DNA of 34,702 nt from Sphingobium sp. D43FB (GCF_002312805.1 NZ_NMUA01000032.1:1-34702); one strand, 5' to 3'; positions 17,150-25,859 are shown, counted from the first letter of the stretch. The notes: generated by a model not told the origin, from the sequence alone. Program-made: numbers and translations.

Positions 17150-17926
17150 TTAACGTACCATCGGAGTGGTCACGATGAACCGCAGGCCGTCCGGGGTCGT
17201 GCCGATATGCGAGGATACTCCATAGGTCGTTGCGATACTCTGCGGGGTCAGCACGTCTTCGAGCGCGCCCTGCGCGACGATGCGGCCATCGCACATCAGC
17301 AGCACCTCGTCCGCCACCCGGATCGCGTGGTTGAGATCGTGCAGCACGACGATCACCCCTGCGCCGCTGCGCGCGACATCGCGCAGGCACTCAAGTGTAT
17401 CGAGCTGGTGCGCAGGGTCGAGATTGGCCAGCGGTTCATCGGCCAGCAGCCATTGCGGTTCGCCCGCCAGCACGCGCGCCAGCAATACCCGGGCGCGCTC
17501 GCCCCCCGACAGGGCGGTCATCGGACGGGCAGCAAACTGTGCGACATCGGTCGCGGCCATGGCGCTTGCCACGGCGATGCGATCCGCCTTGGTCTCGCCC
17601 CATCGAGTACGGTGCGGATAGCGTCCCAGCGCCACAAGTGTTGCGACATCCACATCCCAATGGACATCGGCACCTTGCGGCAGCAGGCCGATCTGCCTGG
17701 CCAGATCGCGCAGACCCAGCGTGGCGCGCGGACGACCACCGATCATTACACGGCCCTCATCGGGCGTGTGCAGCCCGGCAAGGCACGAAAGCAAAGTGGA
17801 TTTGCCCGCACCATTCGGCCCCAGCACCGCCGTCACCTGTCCGGGCTTAAACGCGGCGCTGACTGCATCGAGCACGGTGCGCCCGCTCAGCCTGAGCGAA
17901 ATACCTTCGGCTTTCAGCACGCTCAT
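17150..17926 (-). CDS. btuD: Cobalamin ABC transporter ATP-binding protein
   Basis: A 258-residue ABC ATPase of the Fe(III)-siderophore/B12 class. Walker A G-P-N-G-A-G-K-S-T is at 36-44, the signature L-S-G-G-E at 139-143, Walker B L-L-A-D-E-P at 160-165, and the switch histidine in V-L-H-D-L-N-H. The C-terminal tail (Y-G-V-S-S-H) resembles BtuD/HmuV proteins. ATG 17926 overlaps the permease stop by 4 nt. With BtuC and BtuF it should power B12 or cobinamide import through the inner membrane. The substrate is assigned from the cobalamin riboswitch and gene neighbours. Confidence 0.9.
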   Translation of the reverse strand: MSVLKAEGISLRLSGRTVLDAVSAAFKPGQVTAVLGPNGAGKSTLLSCLAGLHTPDEGRVMIGGRPRATLGLRDLARQIGLLPQGADVHWDVDVATLVALGRYPHRTRWGETKADRIAVASAMAATDVAQFAARPMTALSGGERARVLLARVLAGEPQWLLADEPLANLDPAHQLDTLECLRDVARSGAGVIVVLHDLNHAIRVADEVLLMCDGRIVAQGALEDVLTPQSIATTYGVSSHIGTTPDGLRFIVTTPMVR

Positions 17927-18894
17927 GCCAGCCCTCGGCGCATGCGCAGCAGAAGGAACAGGAAGAACGGCCCGCCCAGCATCGACATCGCAATCCCCAA
18001 CCGCAATTCGCTGACCGTCGGCATAGCGCGTACCAAACAGTCTGCCACCAGCAACAGCAAGGCGCCCGCCAGTGCGGACGGCAGCAGCACCGCCGAGGGT
18101 CGGTTGCCTACAAAGGGCCGGACAAGATGCGGCACGATCAGGCCGATAAAGCCGATGATGCCTGCCGTCGCAACAGATGCGCCGACACACAGGGCCACCC
18201 CGATGACGATCAGCAACTGCAACCGCAGCGGGTCGACGCCCATCGACCGGGCAGCGGATTCGCCCAGCGTCAGTGCGTCAAGCGTACGGCCCGTGAAGGC
18301 CAGCAGCACGCACCCCAGCGCCAGCAGCGGCAGCGCCAGCATCACATCGTCCCAGCTGCGGTCGGTAAGCGCGCCCATCAGCCAGGTGACGATTTGCGAT
18401 GTCGCAAATGGCGTGGGTGCTAGGCTGATCGCAAGCGCGGTCATCGATCCCGCCACACTGGAAAGGATGACGCCTGCCAGCGTGAACAGGATGACGCTGC
18501 CCGACCGGCCGACAAGCAGTGCCAGGATGGTCATGGTCACTGCCGCTCCGGTCAACGCAAAGGCAGGCAGCAACCAGGGTGCTGCAGCATAACCGAAATA
18601 TAGCGAGATCACCGCGCCCAGCGCCGCGCCCGACGACACGCCGAACAATCCGGGATCGGCCAACGGATTGCGCAGATAGCCCTGCATTGCCGCACCCGAA
18701 AGGCCAAGCGCCGCACCGACCATCGCCGCCAGCACCGTGCGCGGCAGACGAAGCTCGGCAATGATCGGCCAGCGCGGATCGCCCACAGACCAGGCATCCA
18801 GCGGGATCCACACCTTGCCTGCCAGCAGGGACAGCACAAAGGCGGCAGCGATGCCCACAAGCAACGCAAGATTGAGGCTTAGCGCCCGGTTCAC
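17923..18894 (-). CDS. btuC: Cobalamin ABC transporter permease (FecCD family)
   Basis: A 323-residue FecCD-type permease with about ten membrane spans. Typical features are R-L-P-R-T-V-L-A near residue 50, G-A-A-M-Q-G-Y-L-R-N-P-L-A-D-P-G-L-F-G-V-S-S-G-A, and the ATPase-contact region G-F-I-G-L-I-V-P-H-L-V-R. GTG 18894 is the better start: it forms a GTGA overlap with the btuF stop and has an AAGGGGGG ribosome site 4 nt upstream. The longer open frame upstream lies inside btuF. The gene is translationally coupled on both sides. Confidence 0.92.
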   Translation of the reverse strand: MNRALSLNLALLVGIAAAFVLSLLAGKVWIPLDAWSVGDPRWPIIAELRLPRTVLAAMVGAALGLSGAAMQGYLRNPLADPGLFGVSSGAALGAVISLYFGYAAAPWLLPAFALTGAAVTMTILALLVGRSGSVILFTLAGVILSSVAGSMTALAISLAPTPFATSQIVTWLMGALTDRSWDDVMLALPLLALGCVLLAFTGRTLDALTLGESAARSMGVDPLRLQLLIVIGVALCVGASVATAGIIGFIGLIVPHLVRPFVGNRPSAVLLPSALAGALLLLVADCLVRAMPTVSELRLGIAMSMLGGPFFLFLLLRMRRGLA

Positions 18895-19748
18895 AGTGCC
18901 CCCCTTATGCTGGCCAGATGTGCAACCGCATCGATGATCGTAGGCCCGCCGCAATGCAGCAGCCGCTCAGGGTAACCGCGCACCGCGATCTTCCGGGTCA
19001 GCCCCGCCAGCACCGGATGGCCGAGCATCCGGTCGCTGCGATCCTGTGCGCCAACCGACAGAAGCACGCGCGGCGGACGCGCAACGAGATGCTCAAGCGG
19101 CAGCACATCCCAGCGCTTCAGGCCATAATTCGCGCTCATGTTGCGATAGCCGGTCACGCGGAGCAACTCGCTGGCGAGCGTGCCTTCGCCGGGCACCAGT
19201 CCGCCGCCTTGCCAGATCAGCGCGCCGGGGGCCGTGCTGCGGGCCGCGTCGCTTGCGGGCGTTGCCGCGCGCACTGCGTTGTCGATCCGGGACACGAGCG
19301 CCTCGCCGCGTGCGGGCTGGTTGATCGCGGCTGCAATCGTGCGAACCTGTGCGATGCTTTCGGCAACGCTCTCGGGCACACTGATCTGGACCAGCGGAAT
19401 ACGCATGCGGTGCAATGCGGATATCGTCGAAGGGGCGACATGGGCACCGGCGATCACAAGGTCAGGCGCCAGCGCCACGACCTCCTCGGCTGTCCCAGAT
19501 GTCGCCGCAAAGCGCCGCGCCTGATCGAGGGGGATCGAGGTTGCGCGCTCATCCTGCGAATAATGGCTGATCGCTGCAATCTGCTGCGGTTGGGCAATCT
19601 GCATCAGCACCGCATCGACGCACGGGTTGATCGATGCAACGCGGGGCAGGGCCGATGGCTCGGACGACGGGCGCTCCACCAAGCGGTCAGCGGCCTGCGA
19701 TGAGCACCCCGCGACCAAAAGGCCAAGCGCAAAGGCGGCTGCGCGCAT
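18891..19748 (-). CDS. btuF: Cobalamin ABC transporter substrate-binding lipoprotein
   Basis: A 285-residue periplasmic binding protein of the BtuF/FhuD class. The N-terminus M-R-A-A-A-F-A-L-G-L-L-V-A-G-C carries a lipobox (L-V-A-G-C), so the mature protein is likely membrane anchored at Cys15. The fold shows V-A-S-I-N-P-C-V-D at the first strand, A-P-D-L-V-I-A-G in the first lobe and H-P-V-L-A-G-L near the C-terminus. ATG 19748 overlaps the cobO stop by one base (TGATG). The inferred ligand is B12 or cobinamide, from its place between cobO and btuC in the riboswitch operon. Confidence 0.88.
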   Translation of the reverse strand: MRAAAFALGLLVAGCSSQAADRLVERPSSEPSALPRVASINPCVDAVLMQIAQPQQIAAISHYSQDERATSIPLDQARRFAATSGTAEEVVALAPDLVIAGAHVAPSTISALHRMRIPLVQISVPESVAESIAQVRTIAAAINQPARGEALVSRIDNAVRAATPASDAARSTAPGALIWQGGGLVPGEGTLASELLRVTGYRNMSANYGLKRWDVLPLEHLVARPPRVLLSVGAQDRSDRMLGHPVLAGLTRKIAVRGYPERLLHCGGPTIIDAVAHLASIRGAL

Positions 19749-20359
19749 CAATACTCGACGCCCTTCTGCGCCTTGAACCCGGCCCTGAATGGATGCTTGA
19801 CCTCTTCGAACTCGGTAACCAGATCGGCTATCTCGATCAGCTCTGGCTTGGCGTTCCGTCCGGTGATGCAGATGTGCTTGGTCAGCGGGCGGTCCTTCAG
19901 AAAGGCAACAATCTCGTCGATCGGCAGAATATCCTGCCGCAGGGCGATATTGAGTTCATCCAGGATGATGAAATCATAGGCAGGGTCAAGAATGAGCTCC
20001 TTCGACCGCTTCCACGCAGCACGCGCTGCTTCGATGTCGCGAGCTCGGTCTTGCGTGTCCCAGGTAAAGCCTTCACCCATCACCTCAAATGTCAGCAAAT
20101 CGGGATTGGCATGAAAGAAGTTCTTCTCGCCCGTCTCCCACGCACCTTTGACATACTGGACGATACCGACCTTCATTCCCCAGCCCAACGAGCGGATGGC
20201 CATGCCGAAGGCGGAAGACGATTTGCCCTTGCCGCTGCCGGTGTGGACGATCAGCAATCCGAGCTCCAGCGTGCGGCGTGCCTGCATTCGCTCGCGTGCG
20301 ACCTGTACCCGCTTCATGCGGGCGTTGTGGCGGGCAAAGTCTTCTGGCGTCTCGGTCAT
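19748..20359 (-). CDS. cobO: Corrinoid adenosyltransferase (cob(I)yrinic acid a,c-diamide adenosyltransferase)
   Basis: A 203-residue CobO/BtuR/CobA-type ATP:corrinoid adenosyltransferase. The unusual P-loop G-S-G-K-G-K-S-S is at 41-48, followed by A-F-G-M-A-I-R, W-G-M-K-V-G-I-V-Q-Y-V-K-G near 65-77, the I-L-D-E-L-N strand, and I-C-I-T-G-R-N-A-K-P near 150. It transfers the adenosyl group of ATP to Co(I) of the corrin. ATG 20359 is chosen because GGGAG lies 6 nt before it and it overlaps the cobC stop as ATGA. Its role fits salvage: imported corrinoids are adenosylated before amide and loop chemistry. Confidence 0.94.
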   Translation of the reverse strand: MTETPEDFARHNARMKRVQVARERMQARRTLELGLLIVHTGSGKGKSSSAFGMAIRSLGWGMKVGIVQYVKGAWETGEKNFFHANPDLLTFEVMGEGFTWDTQDRARDIEAARAAWKRSKELILDPAYDFIILDELNIALRQDILPIDEIVAFLKDRPLTKHICITGRNAKPELIEIADLVTEFEEVKHPFRAGFKAQKGVEY

Positions 20360-21411
20360 TGCGTGCTCCCTGTGGTCTTCCAAGCGGCATTCCATGTGGC
20401 CAGCGCATCATCCAGCCTGGTCCAGTCGCTGTCTTCGCGCGGCAATCCGATCCGCAGCCAGCCCGGCGCATAATCAAACGGGCGAGTCAGAATGCCAGCC
20501 AGCGCCAGATGCACGAACAGCGCGTCGCGGCGCTCCGCTGAAATCAGAATGAAAAAGGCGGTTCGGCCGACGATCTCGATGTCATGGTCGCAAAGCATCT
20601 GCGCGAGACGCTGCGATGCTTCGTGCAGTCGCATCCGTTGGTCCCTATGCCAAGCCGTATCGCGGCAGGCGGCAAGGCCCGTCGCCAGAGCCGGGCCGGA
20701 TATCGGCCAGTCGCCGATCAGTGTGCGCAGCCGTTCGCCAATTTGCGGCGGTGCGATAACAAAGCCCAATCGCAATCCGGCCAGCCCGAAGAACTTGCCG
20801 AAAGATCGCAGCACGATCAGTCCCGGCCAATCGCAGCTGGCCAGGCTGTCGTGCGGGTCGGCATCAGCAAACGCCTCATCGACGATCAGATATCCGCCAC
20901 GCTCCGCCAACAGCGCCGCCGCTGCGTGCAACTGCATGGAATCGGAAACCAGTCCATCGGGATTGTTGGGCCGGGCGAGCACTAACGCATCGTGCGTCTT
21001 CGCCATTGCCAGCAGCGCATCGGCGGTGCACTCGGTGGCAGCGCTTTCGCCCCACATTGTCAGATGACCGGAATAGCCCGGGCGCACCACAGCGGATGAC
21101 TTGTTGCCCAGATGTCCGCCCAGCATCGCGCCCAGCAACCGCAGCGCCAGATCGCTACCCGGCACCGCCACCAAGCGCGTCGCATCGACACCGAAGAATG
21201 CGGCAGCGGCAGTTTCCAACGCAGATAAGTCAAGCGGATCGGGCAGGCGCTCCACGGTGCCCGCAACATATCCAACCGGATAGGGCCAGGGCGCAATGCC
21301 GGTGGACAGATCGGTCCACCGGGCAACCTGCGGAAACGCACCGCGCGCAATGTCGATACGTCCGCCGTGTCGGGCGAAATCATTGATCAAGGCGCGCGCT
21401 GCGGCCTTCAT
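20356..21411 (-). CDS. cobC: Threonine-phosphate decarboxylase (PLP-dependent)
   Basis: A 351-residue class I/II aminotransferase-fold enzyme of the CobC/CobD (Salmonella nomenclature) type, which makes aminopropanol phosphate for the nucleotide loop. Visible PLP residues are Asn150 in R-P-N-N-P-D-G, Asp178 in V-D-E-A-F and the Schiff-base Lys206 in R-S-F-G-K-F-F-G-L-A-G-L-R-L-G. The N-terminus D-L-S-T-G-I-A-P-W-P-Y-P is characteristic of CobC. ATG 21411 overlaps the btuB stop by one base and the stop overlaps cobO by four. Its product is the substrate of the neighbouring cbiB. Confidence 0.92.
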   Translation of the reverse strand: MKAAARALINDFARHGGRIDIARGAFPQVARWTDLSTGIAPWPYPVGYVAGTVERLPDPLDLSALETAAAAFFGVDATRLVAVPGSDLALRLLGAMLGGHLGNKSSAVVRPGYSGHLTMWGESAATECTADALLAMAKTHDALVLARPNNPDGLVSDSMQLHAAAALLAERGGYLIVDEAFADADPHDSLASCDWPGLIVLRSFGKFFGLAGLRLGFVIAPPQIGERLRTLIGDWPISGPALATGLAACRDTAWHRDQRMRLHEASQRLAQMLCDHDIEIVGRTAFFILISAERRDALFVHLALAGILTRPFDYAPGWLRIGLPREDSDWTRLDDALATWNAAWKTTGSTQ

Positions 21412-23351
21412 CAGTAGCGCAACCGCACACCGGCATAGCCCGCCCGGTCCGGCGAGCCATAACGGAACACCGTCTCGTAACGTTCGTCGAAGAGGTTTTC
21501 GACCCGGCCATAAATGTCGATCCGGTCGGTCAGCGGGAACGAGGCGCGCAGATCCGCCAGCACATAGCCTTCAACCTTGCGGCTGTTGTTGGCATTGTCG
21601 AAGTTCGACCCGACATGGGTGAGAGTGACGCCGGTCTCCAACCCGAAACCCCAGCGATAGTCGATCAGCGCGGTGACGCTGTGCTGCGGACGCCGTACCA
21701 GTTGCCGCCCGAAGTTGACATTGCCAGGCGACCGGTTGGTGGCATCTGTATAGGTATAGTTCGCCTGCAGCCGCAGCGCATCGACCGGCTGCATCGTCAG
21801 GCCGATTTCAACGCCTTTAGCCCGCGCCTTCGAGACGTTGTCATACGTGCCCGAAGGCCGTCCAGCGCAGATGCCGGTGCGTGGCAGCGGGCAGGATATG
21901 AAGATGATGAGATCGTCTGAGTCGCGCCGGAAGTAGGTGGCACTGGCCTGCAACCGCCCGTTGACGAGATTCTGGGTGACCCCGGCGTCCCAGCCCTTCG
22001 AGCTTTCCGGCTGAAGCAGCTGATTGCCGAAGTCGCTTTGCAGCTGGAACAGCGACGGTGCCTTGAACCCCTCGGCATAGCTGGCGCGCACTGTCGTGCC
22101 GGTCTGGCTCACCGTGTAAACGCCGCTCGCCCCAAAGGTGGTGGCTCCGCCAAAGCGGTTGTGGTCATCATGCCGAACGCCGCCGGTCAGGGTCAGGCCC
22201 GTCACCGGTGTCGCCACGATCTGCCCGTAAGCGCTGTCGATCCGGGCCCGTCCGATGGAAGGACGCGCACCAAAACTGCTGCTGGAAAAGCGCGATGTTT
22301 CTCGTTCCAGTCCGCCCGTCAGCTGCCAGCCTTCTGCGATATTGAACATGCCCTGATATTCGATACGTTCGTTGCGGCCATTGCCGACAAAGGTCTCGGC
22401 AGGCAGGCCGACAAGGCTGATGTTGCGGCGACGTGTGTCGGTGTACGCATAGCCCAGCCGGTTACGGAAACGACCGTCGAACAACGCGGCGTTAACTCCG
22501 GTATAGCCGACGATTTCGCGGGTGCGCGATTCCTCGTTCACATCACCAAATGCAAAGGTCGGTGGAGGGAAGCCATCGATATTCACCCGGCCTTCAGAAT
22601 ACCAGCCGCGCGCATCGACCGACAACCAGTCGCTCAGCGCCAGATTGAAATTACCGTTGGCACCGTAATTTTCGTAGCCATCCTTTTCGATGCCGCCGCG
22701 CGCTTCGCTGAATGAGGAGATGCCATCGGTGCGGAAGTATCCTGCGCCCATACTGGCAGAAAGCGGACCGGCCTTTCCGGCAATGCTGCCTACCAGCTGT
22801 CCAGTATCGCGATAGCCATATTCACCGCGTACGTTGACTGTAAGGGCGTCCGTCGGCTGGCGAGTGATCATGTTGATGACCCCGCCGATCGCTTGGCTGC
22901 CCCAGAGCACCGACGATGGTCCGCGCAAAACCTCGATTCGCTCGATGTTGCCGATCAGCAGATTCGCGAAGTTGAAGCCGCCCCCCGGCGACGAAGGGTC
23001 GTTGAGCTTGATGCCATCGACCAGTGCCACGGTCTGATCGCTCTCTGCACCGCGAATGAACACCGATGTGGATGTCCCGACGCCGCCGTTGCGCGTGATG
23101 CTGACACCCGGCACGGTTCGCAGGATATCGGCGACGGTCTGGGTCTGCCGCCGCTCGATTTCGGCCGAATCGATCACCGTGATGGATTGGCCGACCCTTT
23201 CGACGGGCTGGGCGCTGCGGTTGGCGGTGACGACGATGATCGGTCCGTGCGGCGACATAGTGCGGACATCATCCTGCGCGTGCGCAATGAAGGTGCCGCA
23301 AAGCCCGAGAGCTGCGGTGGCAACGGTCACATTTAAGAATAGATTTTGCAT
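21411..23351 (-). CDS. btuB: TonB-dependent vitamin B12 receptor
   Basis: A 646-residue outer-membrane receptor. It has a signal peptide of about 25 residues ending A-H-A-Q, TonB box I-I-V-V-T-A at about 38-43, a plug with T-V-A-D-I-L-R-T-V-P-G-V-S-I, F-I-R-G-A-E-S-D-Q-T, I-E-R-I-E-V-L-R-G-P-S-S-V-L-W-G and G-G-V-I-N-M-I-T, then a barrel ending V-R-L-R-Y. Length and plug pattern are those of BtuB-like receptors, not of siderophore or sugar receptors. AGGGG lies 6 nt before ATG 23351. It is the first gene after the cobalamin riboswitch, which should shut it down when B12 is plentiful. Confidence 0.93.
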   Translation of the reverse strand: MQNLFLNVTVATAALGLCGTFIAHAQDDVRTMSPHGPIIVVTANRSAQPVERVGQSITVIDSAEIERRQTQTVADILRTVPGVSITRNGGVGTSTSVFIRGAESDQTVALVDGIKLNDPSSPGGGFNFANLLIGNIERIEVLRGPSSVLWGSQAIGGVINMITRQPTDALTVNVRGEYGYRDTGQLVGSIAGKAGPLSASMGAGYFRTDGISSFSEARGGIEKDGYENYGANGNFNLALSDWLSVDARGWYSEGRVNIDGFPPPTFAFGDVNEESRTREIVGYTGVNAALFDGRFRNRLGYAYTDTRRRNISLVGLPAETFVGNGRNERIEYQGMFNIAEGWQLTGGLERETSRFSSSSFGARPSIGRARIDSAYGQIVATPVTGLTLTGGVRHDDHNRFGGATTFGASGVYTVSQTGTTVRASYAEGFKAPSLFQLQSDFGNQLLQPESSKGWDAGVTQNLVNGRLQASATYFRRDSDDLIIFISCPLPRTGICAGRPSGTYDNVSKARAKGVEIGLTMQPVDALRLQANYTYTDATNRSPGNVNFGRQLVRRPQHSVTALIDYRWGFGLETGVTLTHVGSNFDNANNSRKVEGYVLADLRASFPLTDRIDIYGRVENLFDERYETVFRYGSPDRAGYAGVRLRY

Positions 23352-23507
23352 GTGTATCCCCTGTCAAACAACATGGGGCTGCTCGCACCAATGGCACGAC
23401 AGAGCGTTCGCTGGCTTGTCACCCGCGCGCGCCACCCCCAATCGATGTCGTCACGCGAGGATTGACCTCGATCACGCTGAACACCCCGTCCGCGCAAAGG
23501 ACCGACT

Positions 23508-23690
23508 GCAACAGGCAGGTCTCCTGGCTCCCGGGTCAACACACTCGCCCCGCCTTCCCAAGTGCAAATGCACCCAGTGGCATGAAGGGGCGACCGCTCT
23601 CCGGTCACAGTTGCGGGGACAGCCACGGATTACAGGGGTAGATACCTGCTTCCGCGTTCCCTATTAATCCCGTCTCTGGGAACCTGTTGC
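23508..23690 (-). promoter_or_regulatory. Cobalamin (adenosylcobalamin) riboswitch upstream of btuB
   Basis: Read on the - strand, this 183-nt element has the full set of cobalamin-riboswitch landmarks. The 5' arm GCAACAGG (23690-23683) pairs perfectly with CCTGTTGC (23515-23508) as P1. Between them lie the B12 box (GTCCCCGCAACTGTGA type), a GCCACTG segment, GGGAAGGCG and the 3' block GACCCGGGAGCCAGGAGACC. It is about 156 nt before the btuB start. A plausible promoter (TTGCAA, then CATATT, 15 nt apart) lies at about 23700-23725 on the same strand. It should control the whole btuB-to-cobT operon; whether it acts on transcription or translation is not clear. Confidence 0.93.
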
Positions 23691-23735
23691 GGCGTCGCAA
23701 TATGGCGAGCAAAACTGCATTGCAAGGAAAATGCT

Positions 23736-23777
23736 GTGCTGACCTTCATTGTCGGCGGGTCCCGCTCGGGCAAAAGC
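23736..23777 (+). pseudogene. cobU: cobU/cobP, first 14 codons only
   Basis: GTG 23736 with an AAGGAAA ribosome site (23724-23730) opens a frame reading L-T-F-I-V-G-G-S-R-S-G-K-S, the N-terminal strand and P-loop of the bifunctional adenosylcobinamide kinase/guanylyltransferase CobU (CobP). Homology stops right after the P-loop lysine-serine. The following sequence belongs to a desaturase remnant in another frame. It is transcribed divergently from btuB, with only 45 bp between it and the riboswitch. The break looks like a deletion that removed about 90% of cobU. Confidence 0.7.
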
Positions 23778-24426
23778 GCGCCCGCCGCACCAACACCATC
23801 CATGATTGTGACCAACGTATCCAGCGGCGCGACCCGGACCAGCATTTTCCCAAATCCGCGCGCAATGTTCTGGCTGCTGGTCAGCAGCATCACCGGTCTC
23901 AACTATTATCGGGTGGCGCGTGCTGGACGCATCTGGGCACCCATCGCCAATTTGCACAATCGCAAACGCTTCGGTTTCGATTACCGGCTGTCGCTGCGCC
24001 TAAGCTATGTCGTGTGGGCCGTGCTGGTCTATGGCGCGATATTGTGGTCGCCCTTTCCGGTGGCAGATATTGGGTCTGCTGCTGATCACGCAATTTTTCT
24101 GGGTCGATGTCTTCAACCGCATCTGTGCCATGGCCGAACATAAGGCCCGGACATTCACGAACGCAAAGGCACTCCGCACCGTCATCTCGATCCTGCTCGA
24201 CCGTCTCCCCATCGGGCCTTTCAACGTCAGCTATCATCTGGAACATCACCTCTTCCCGTCGTCCCCTGCGTAATCTGCGCCGCCTGACCTCCATCTGATG
24301 ACCGGCCCGACCTATGCGGCGGGCGCGCATGTTACGCGCGGATATTGGGGCATGATCAGGAAACTCATGCCGACGCGTGGCGTGAGCGGGAGCGTGGGTG
24401 GCGCGGCTGCCCAAACATCTCGCTGA
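23778..24426 (+). pseudogene. Fatty-acid desaturase family gene, 5' truncated and frameshifted
   Basis: Three frames together give the C-terminal half of a membrane fatty-acid desaturase. They are R-R-T-N-T-I-H with R-D-P-D-Q-H-F-P (frame of 23777), then P-R-A-M-F-W-L-L-V-S-S-I-T-G-L-N-Y-Y to about 24063, and then Q-F-F-W-V-D-V-F with the third histidine box Y-H-L-E-H-H-L-F-P-S (frame of 24007), ending at TAA 24271. The C-terminal tail continues after that stop with H-V-T-R-G-Y-W-G-M-I-R-K-L to TGA 24424. The N-terminal half with the first histidine box is absent; in its place stand the 14 codons of cobU. Clearly non-functional. Confidence 0.75.
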
Positions 24427-24764
24427 CGCTATCGCGCAATCCCTTTGCAGGTGGATGGAGCAGACATGATTGCCAGACGCAGACGTCTCCACGATTGCGA
24501 AGGCTGCATCAATGGTATGATTGCAAAAATCGACAAACCGTCGAGCATTCATTGTCGTATATTCCAACAAAGCGCCAATATTTCTTACCAATGTTGCAGA
24601 GCCATGGATATGATTGAGCAGAGATAGTCTGGTACGACAAGCCCGGATTCACGGACCTTACATTTTGGGGAAGCATCTTTATTTGGAGCATCTGGCAGCC
24701 TTGAGCCGCGTGTACATACCTACTCACAGAGGGGCATGGTTAATGTTGCAAGCGCAGTGATGCC
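24427..24764. other. Intergenic region before cbiZ
   Basis: No confident gene. A 24-codon stretch without a start codon (24630-24704, reading W-Y-D-K-P-G-F-T-D-L-T-F-W-G-S) looks protein-like and may be the 3' end of a lost membrane-protein gene. No second cobalamin riboswitch is visible before cbiZ. Confidence 0.4.
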
Positions 24765-24782
24765 GTGCGAGACTATGGCTTG

Positions 24783-25475
24783 ATGAAGCCATTTTCCGTT
24801 CACTGTGCCAGCCCTTTCCTTGTTGCCTCGTTCCCTCAACCGCATTCCGTTTTGAGTTGGTCGCTGACGCGGCCAGGCTTCGCCAAAGTCAGCAGTGTCG
24901 CATGGCTCTATGTCCGGGATGACGATCTGAGCATGGATGTCGATCCAGCCTTGCTGCTTAGAAAAAGCATGGAGTCGGCGGGATTGACGGATGCGGTCCA
25001 CCTCATGACATCTCGAGATATCACCAAGTATCACTTGTCTCAGGTATCCTTTGGGCGGGCTACGGCCACCTGCCTTGCGACCGTCGGTCTTGGTAATGCG
25101 GTGCGCGTCGGTTCTGCACCCATCGCTCATCAGGGTGTCGGGACGATCAACCTCCTCGTGCATGTCGATCGCCCTCTGTCACAAGCGGCGCTCGTGGAGA
25201 CTATTTCAATTGTTGCCCAGGCGCGCACGGTTGCAATGGTCGATCTTCCCTGGAAGCCATCTGGAGAGGCCGTAACGGGAACTGGGACCGACTGCATCGT
25301 CGTCGCAGCTCCTATCCATCCAGACATGGAACAGTTTGCTGGCCTGCATACCGACATAGGCGCAGCTGTCGGTCGGGCCGTTTATGACGCAGTATGGTCA
25401 AGTGGAAATGTCTGGATCGCCGAACAGGAGCGTACTGAAGTGCGATCTACATGCGGGTTGGCCTCCCCTGATTGA
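24783..25475 (+). CDS. cbiZ: Adenosylcobinamide amidohydrolase
   Basis: About 230 residues matching CbiZ, which removes the aminopropanol side chain of adenosylcobinamide (and some pseudo-cobalamins) to yield adenosylcobyric acid for salvage by cbiB. Recognised stretches are F-L-V-A-S-F-P-Q-P-H-S-V-L-S-W near the N-terminus, A-T-V-G-L-G-N-A-V-R-V-G in the middle, G-T-I-N-L-L-V-H-V, G-T-G-T-D-C-I-V-V-A-A-P and L-H-T-D-I-G-A-A-V-G near the C-terminus. ATG 24783 fits the family start; an in-frame GTG at 24765 would add six residues, and neither has a strong ribosome site. It appears intact although pseudogenes lie on both sides. Its cobyric acid product feeds the cbiB step of the neighbouring operon. 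Confidence 0.85.
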   Translation: MKPFSVHCASPFLVASFPQPHSVLSWSLTRPGFAKVSSVAWLYVRDDDLSMDVDPALLLRKSMESAGLTDAVHLMTSRDITKYHLSQVSFGRATATCLATVGLGNAVRVGSAPIAHQGVGTINLLVHVDRPLSQAALVETISIVAQARTVAMVDLPWKPSGEAVTGTGTDCIVVAAPIHPDMEQFAGLHTDIGAAVGRAVYDAVWSSGNVWIAEQERTEVRSTCGLASPD

Positions 25476-25859
25476 CTTTGACAGGAAGGACCGCGCCAGA
25501 CGAAAAAAACTCCCCGCGCGGCATCATGTTGCTCCGGCGCACCGTTACGGCATTTTCGTTTGAACTGCTTAGGGGACAGCGCTGCGACGCCATTGCAAAG
25601 CGCCGAACTGCAAGGGGCGCAGCACACCGGGAGCAAAGTTCACATATAGATGTATTGCGCGGCGTGCGCCGGGGCTCATCAAAACCGACAACGTATCATT
25701 CTGATCGCGCGCATATGCTCCCCTTCGCAAACTGCCGCTCTTGCGCCGCCGATGAGGGAAAGCCGATCGGGAGCGTGGCCGGAAGTAGGCTTTGCTTTGC
25801 CTTGCCCTCGCACCCTGCGCCCAGCGACGGAGCGGAGGTCGCGCGCTTCATACGCCAAG
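25476..25859. other. Decayed intergenic region after cbiZ
   Basis: Overlapping open frames on both strands here show no recognised domain. The stretch is probably the decayed upstream part of the conjugation relic that follows. No hairpin terminator stands out after the cbiZ stop. Confidence 0.4.

Noticed and set aside
17057..18592. A 511-codon plus-strand frame
   Set aside because: It spans btuD and btuC in antisense, both of which are certain genes with full motifs; the product is low-complexity and without any domain.
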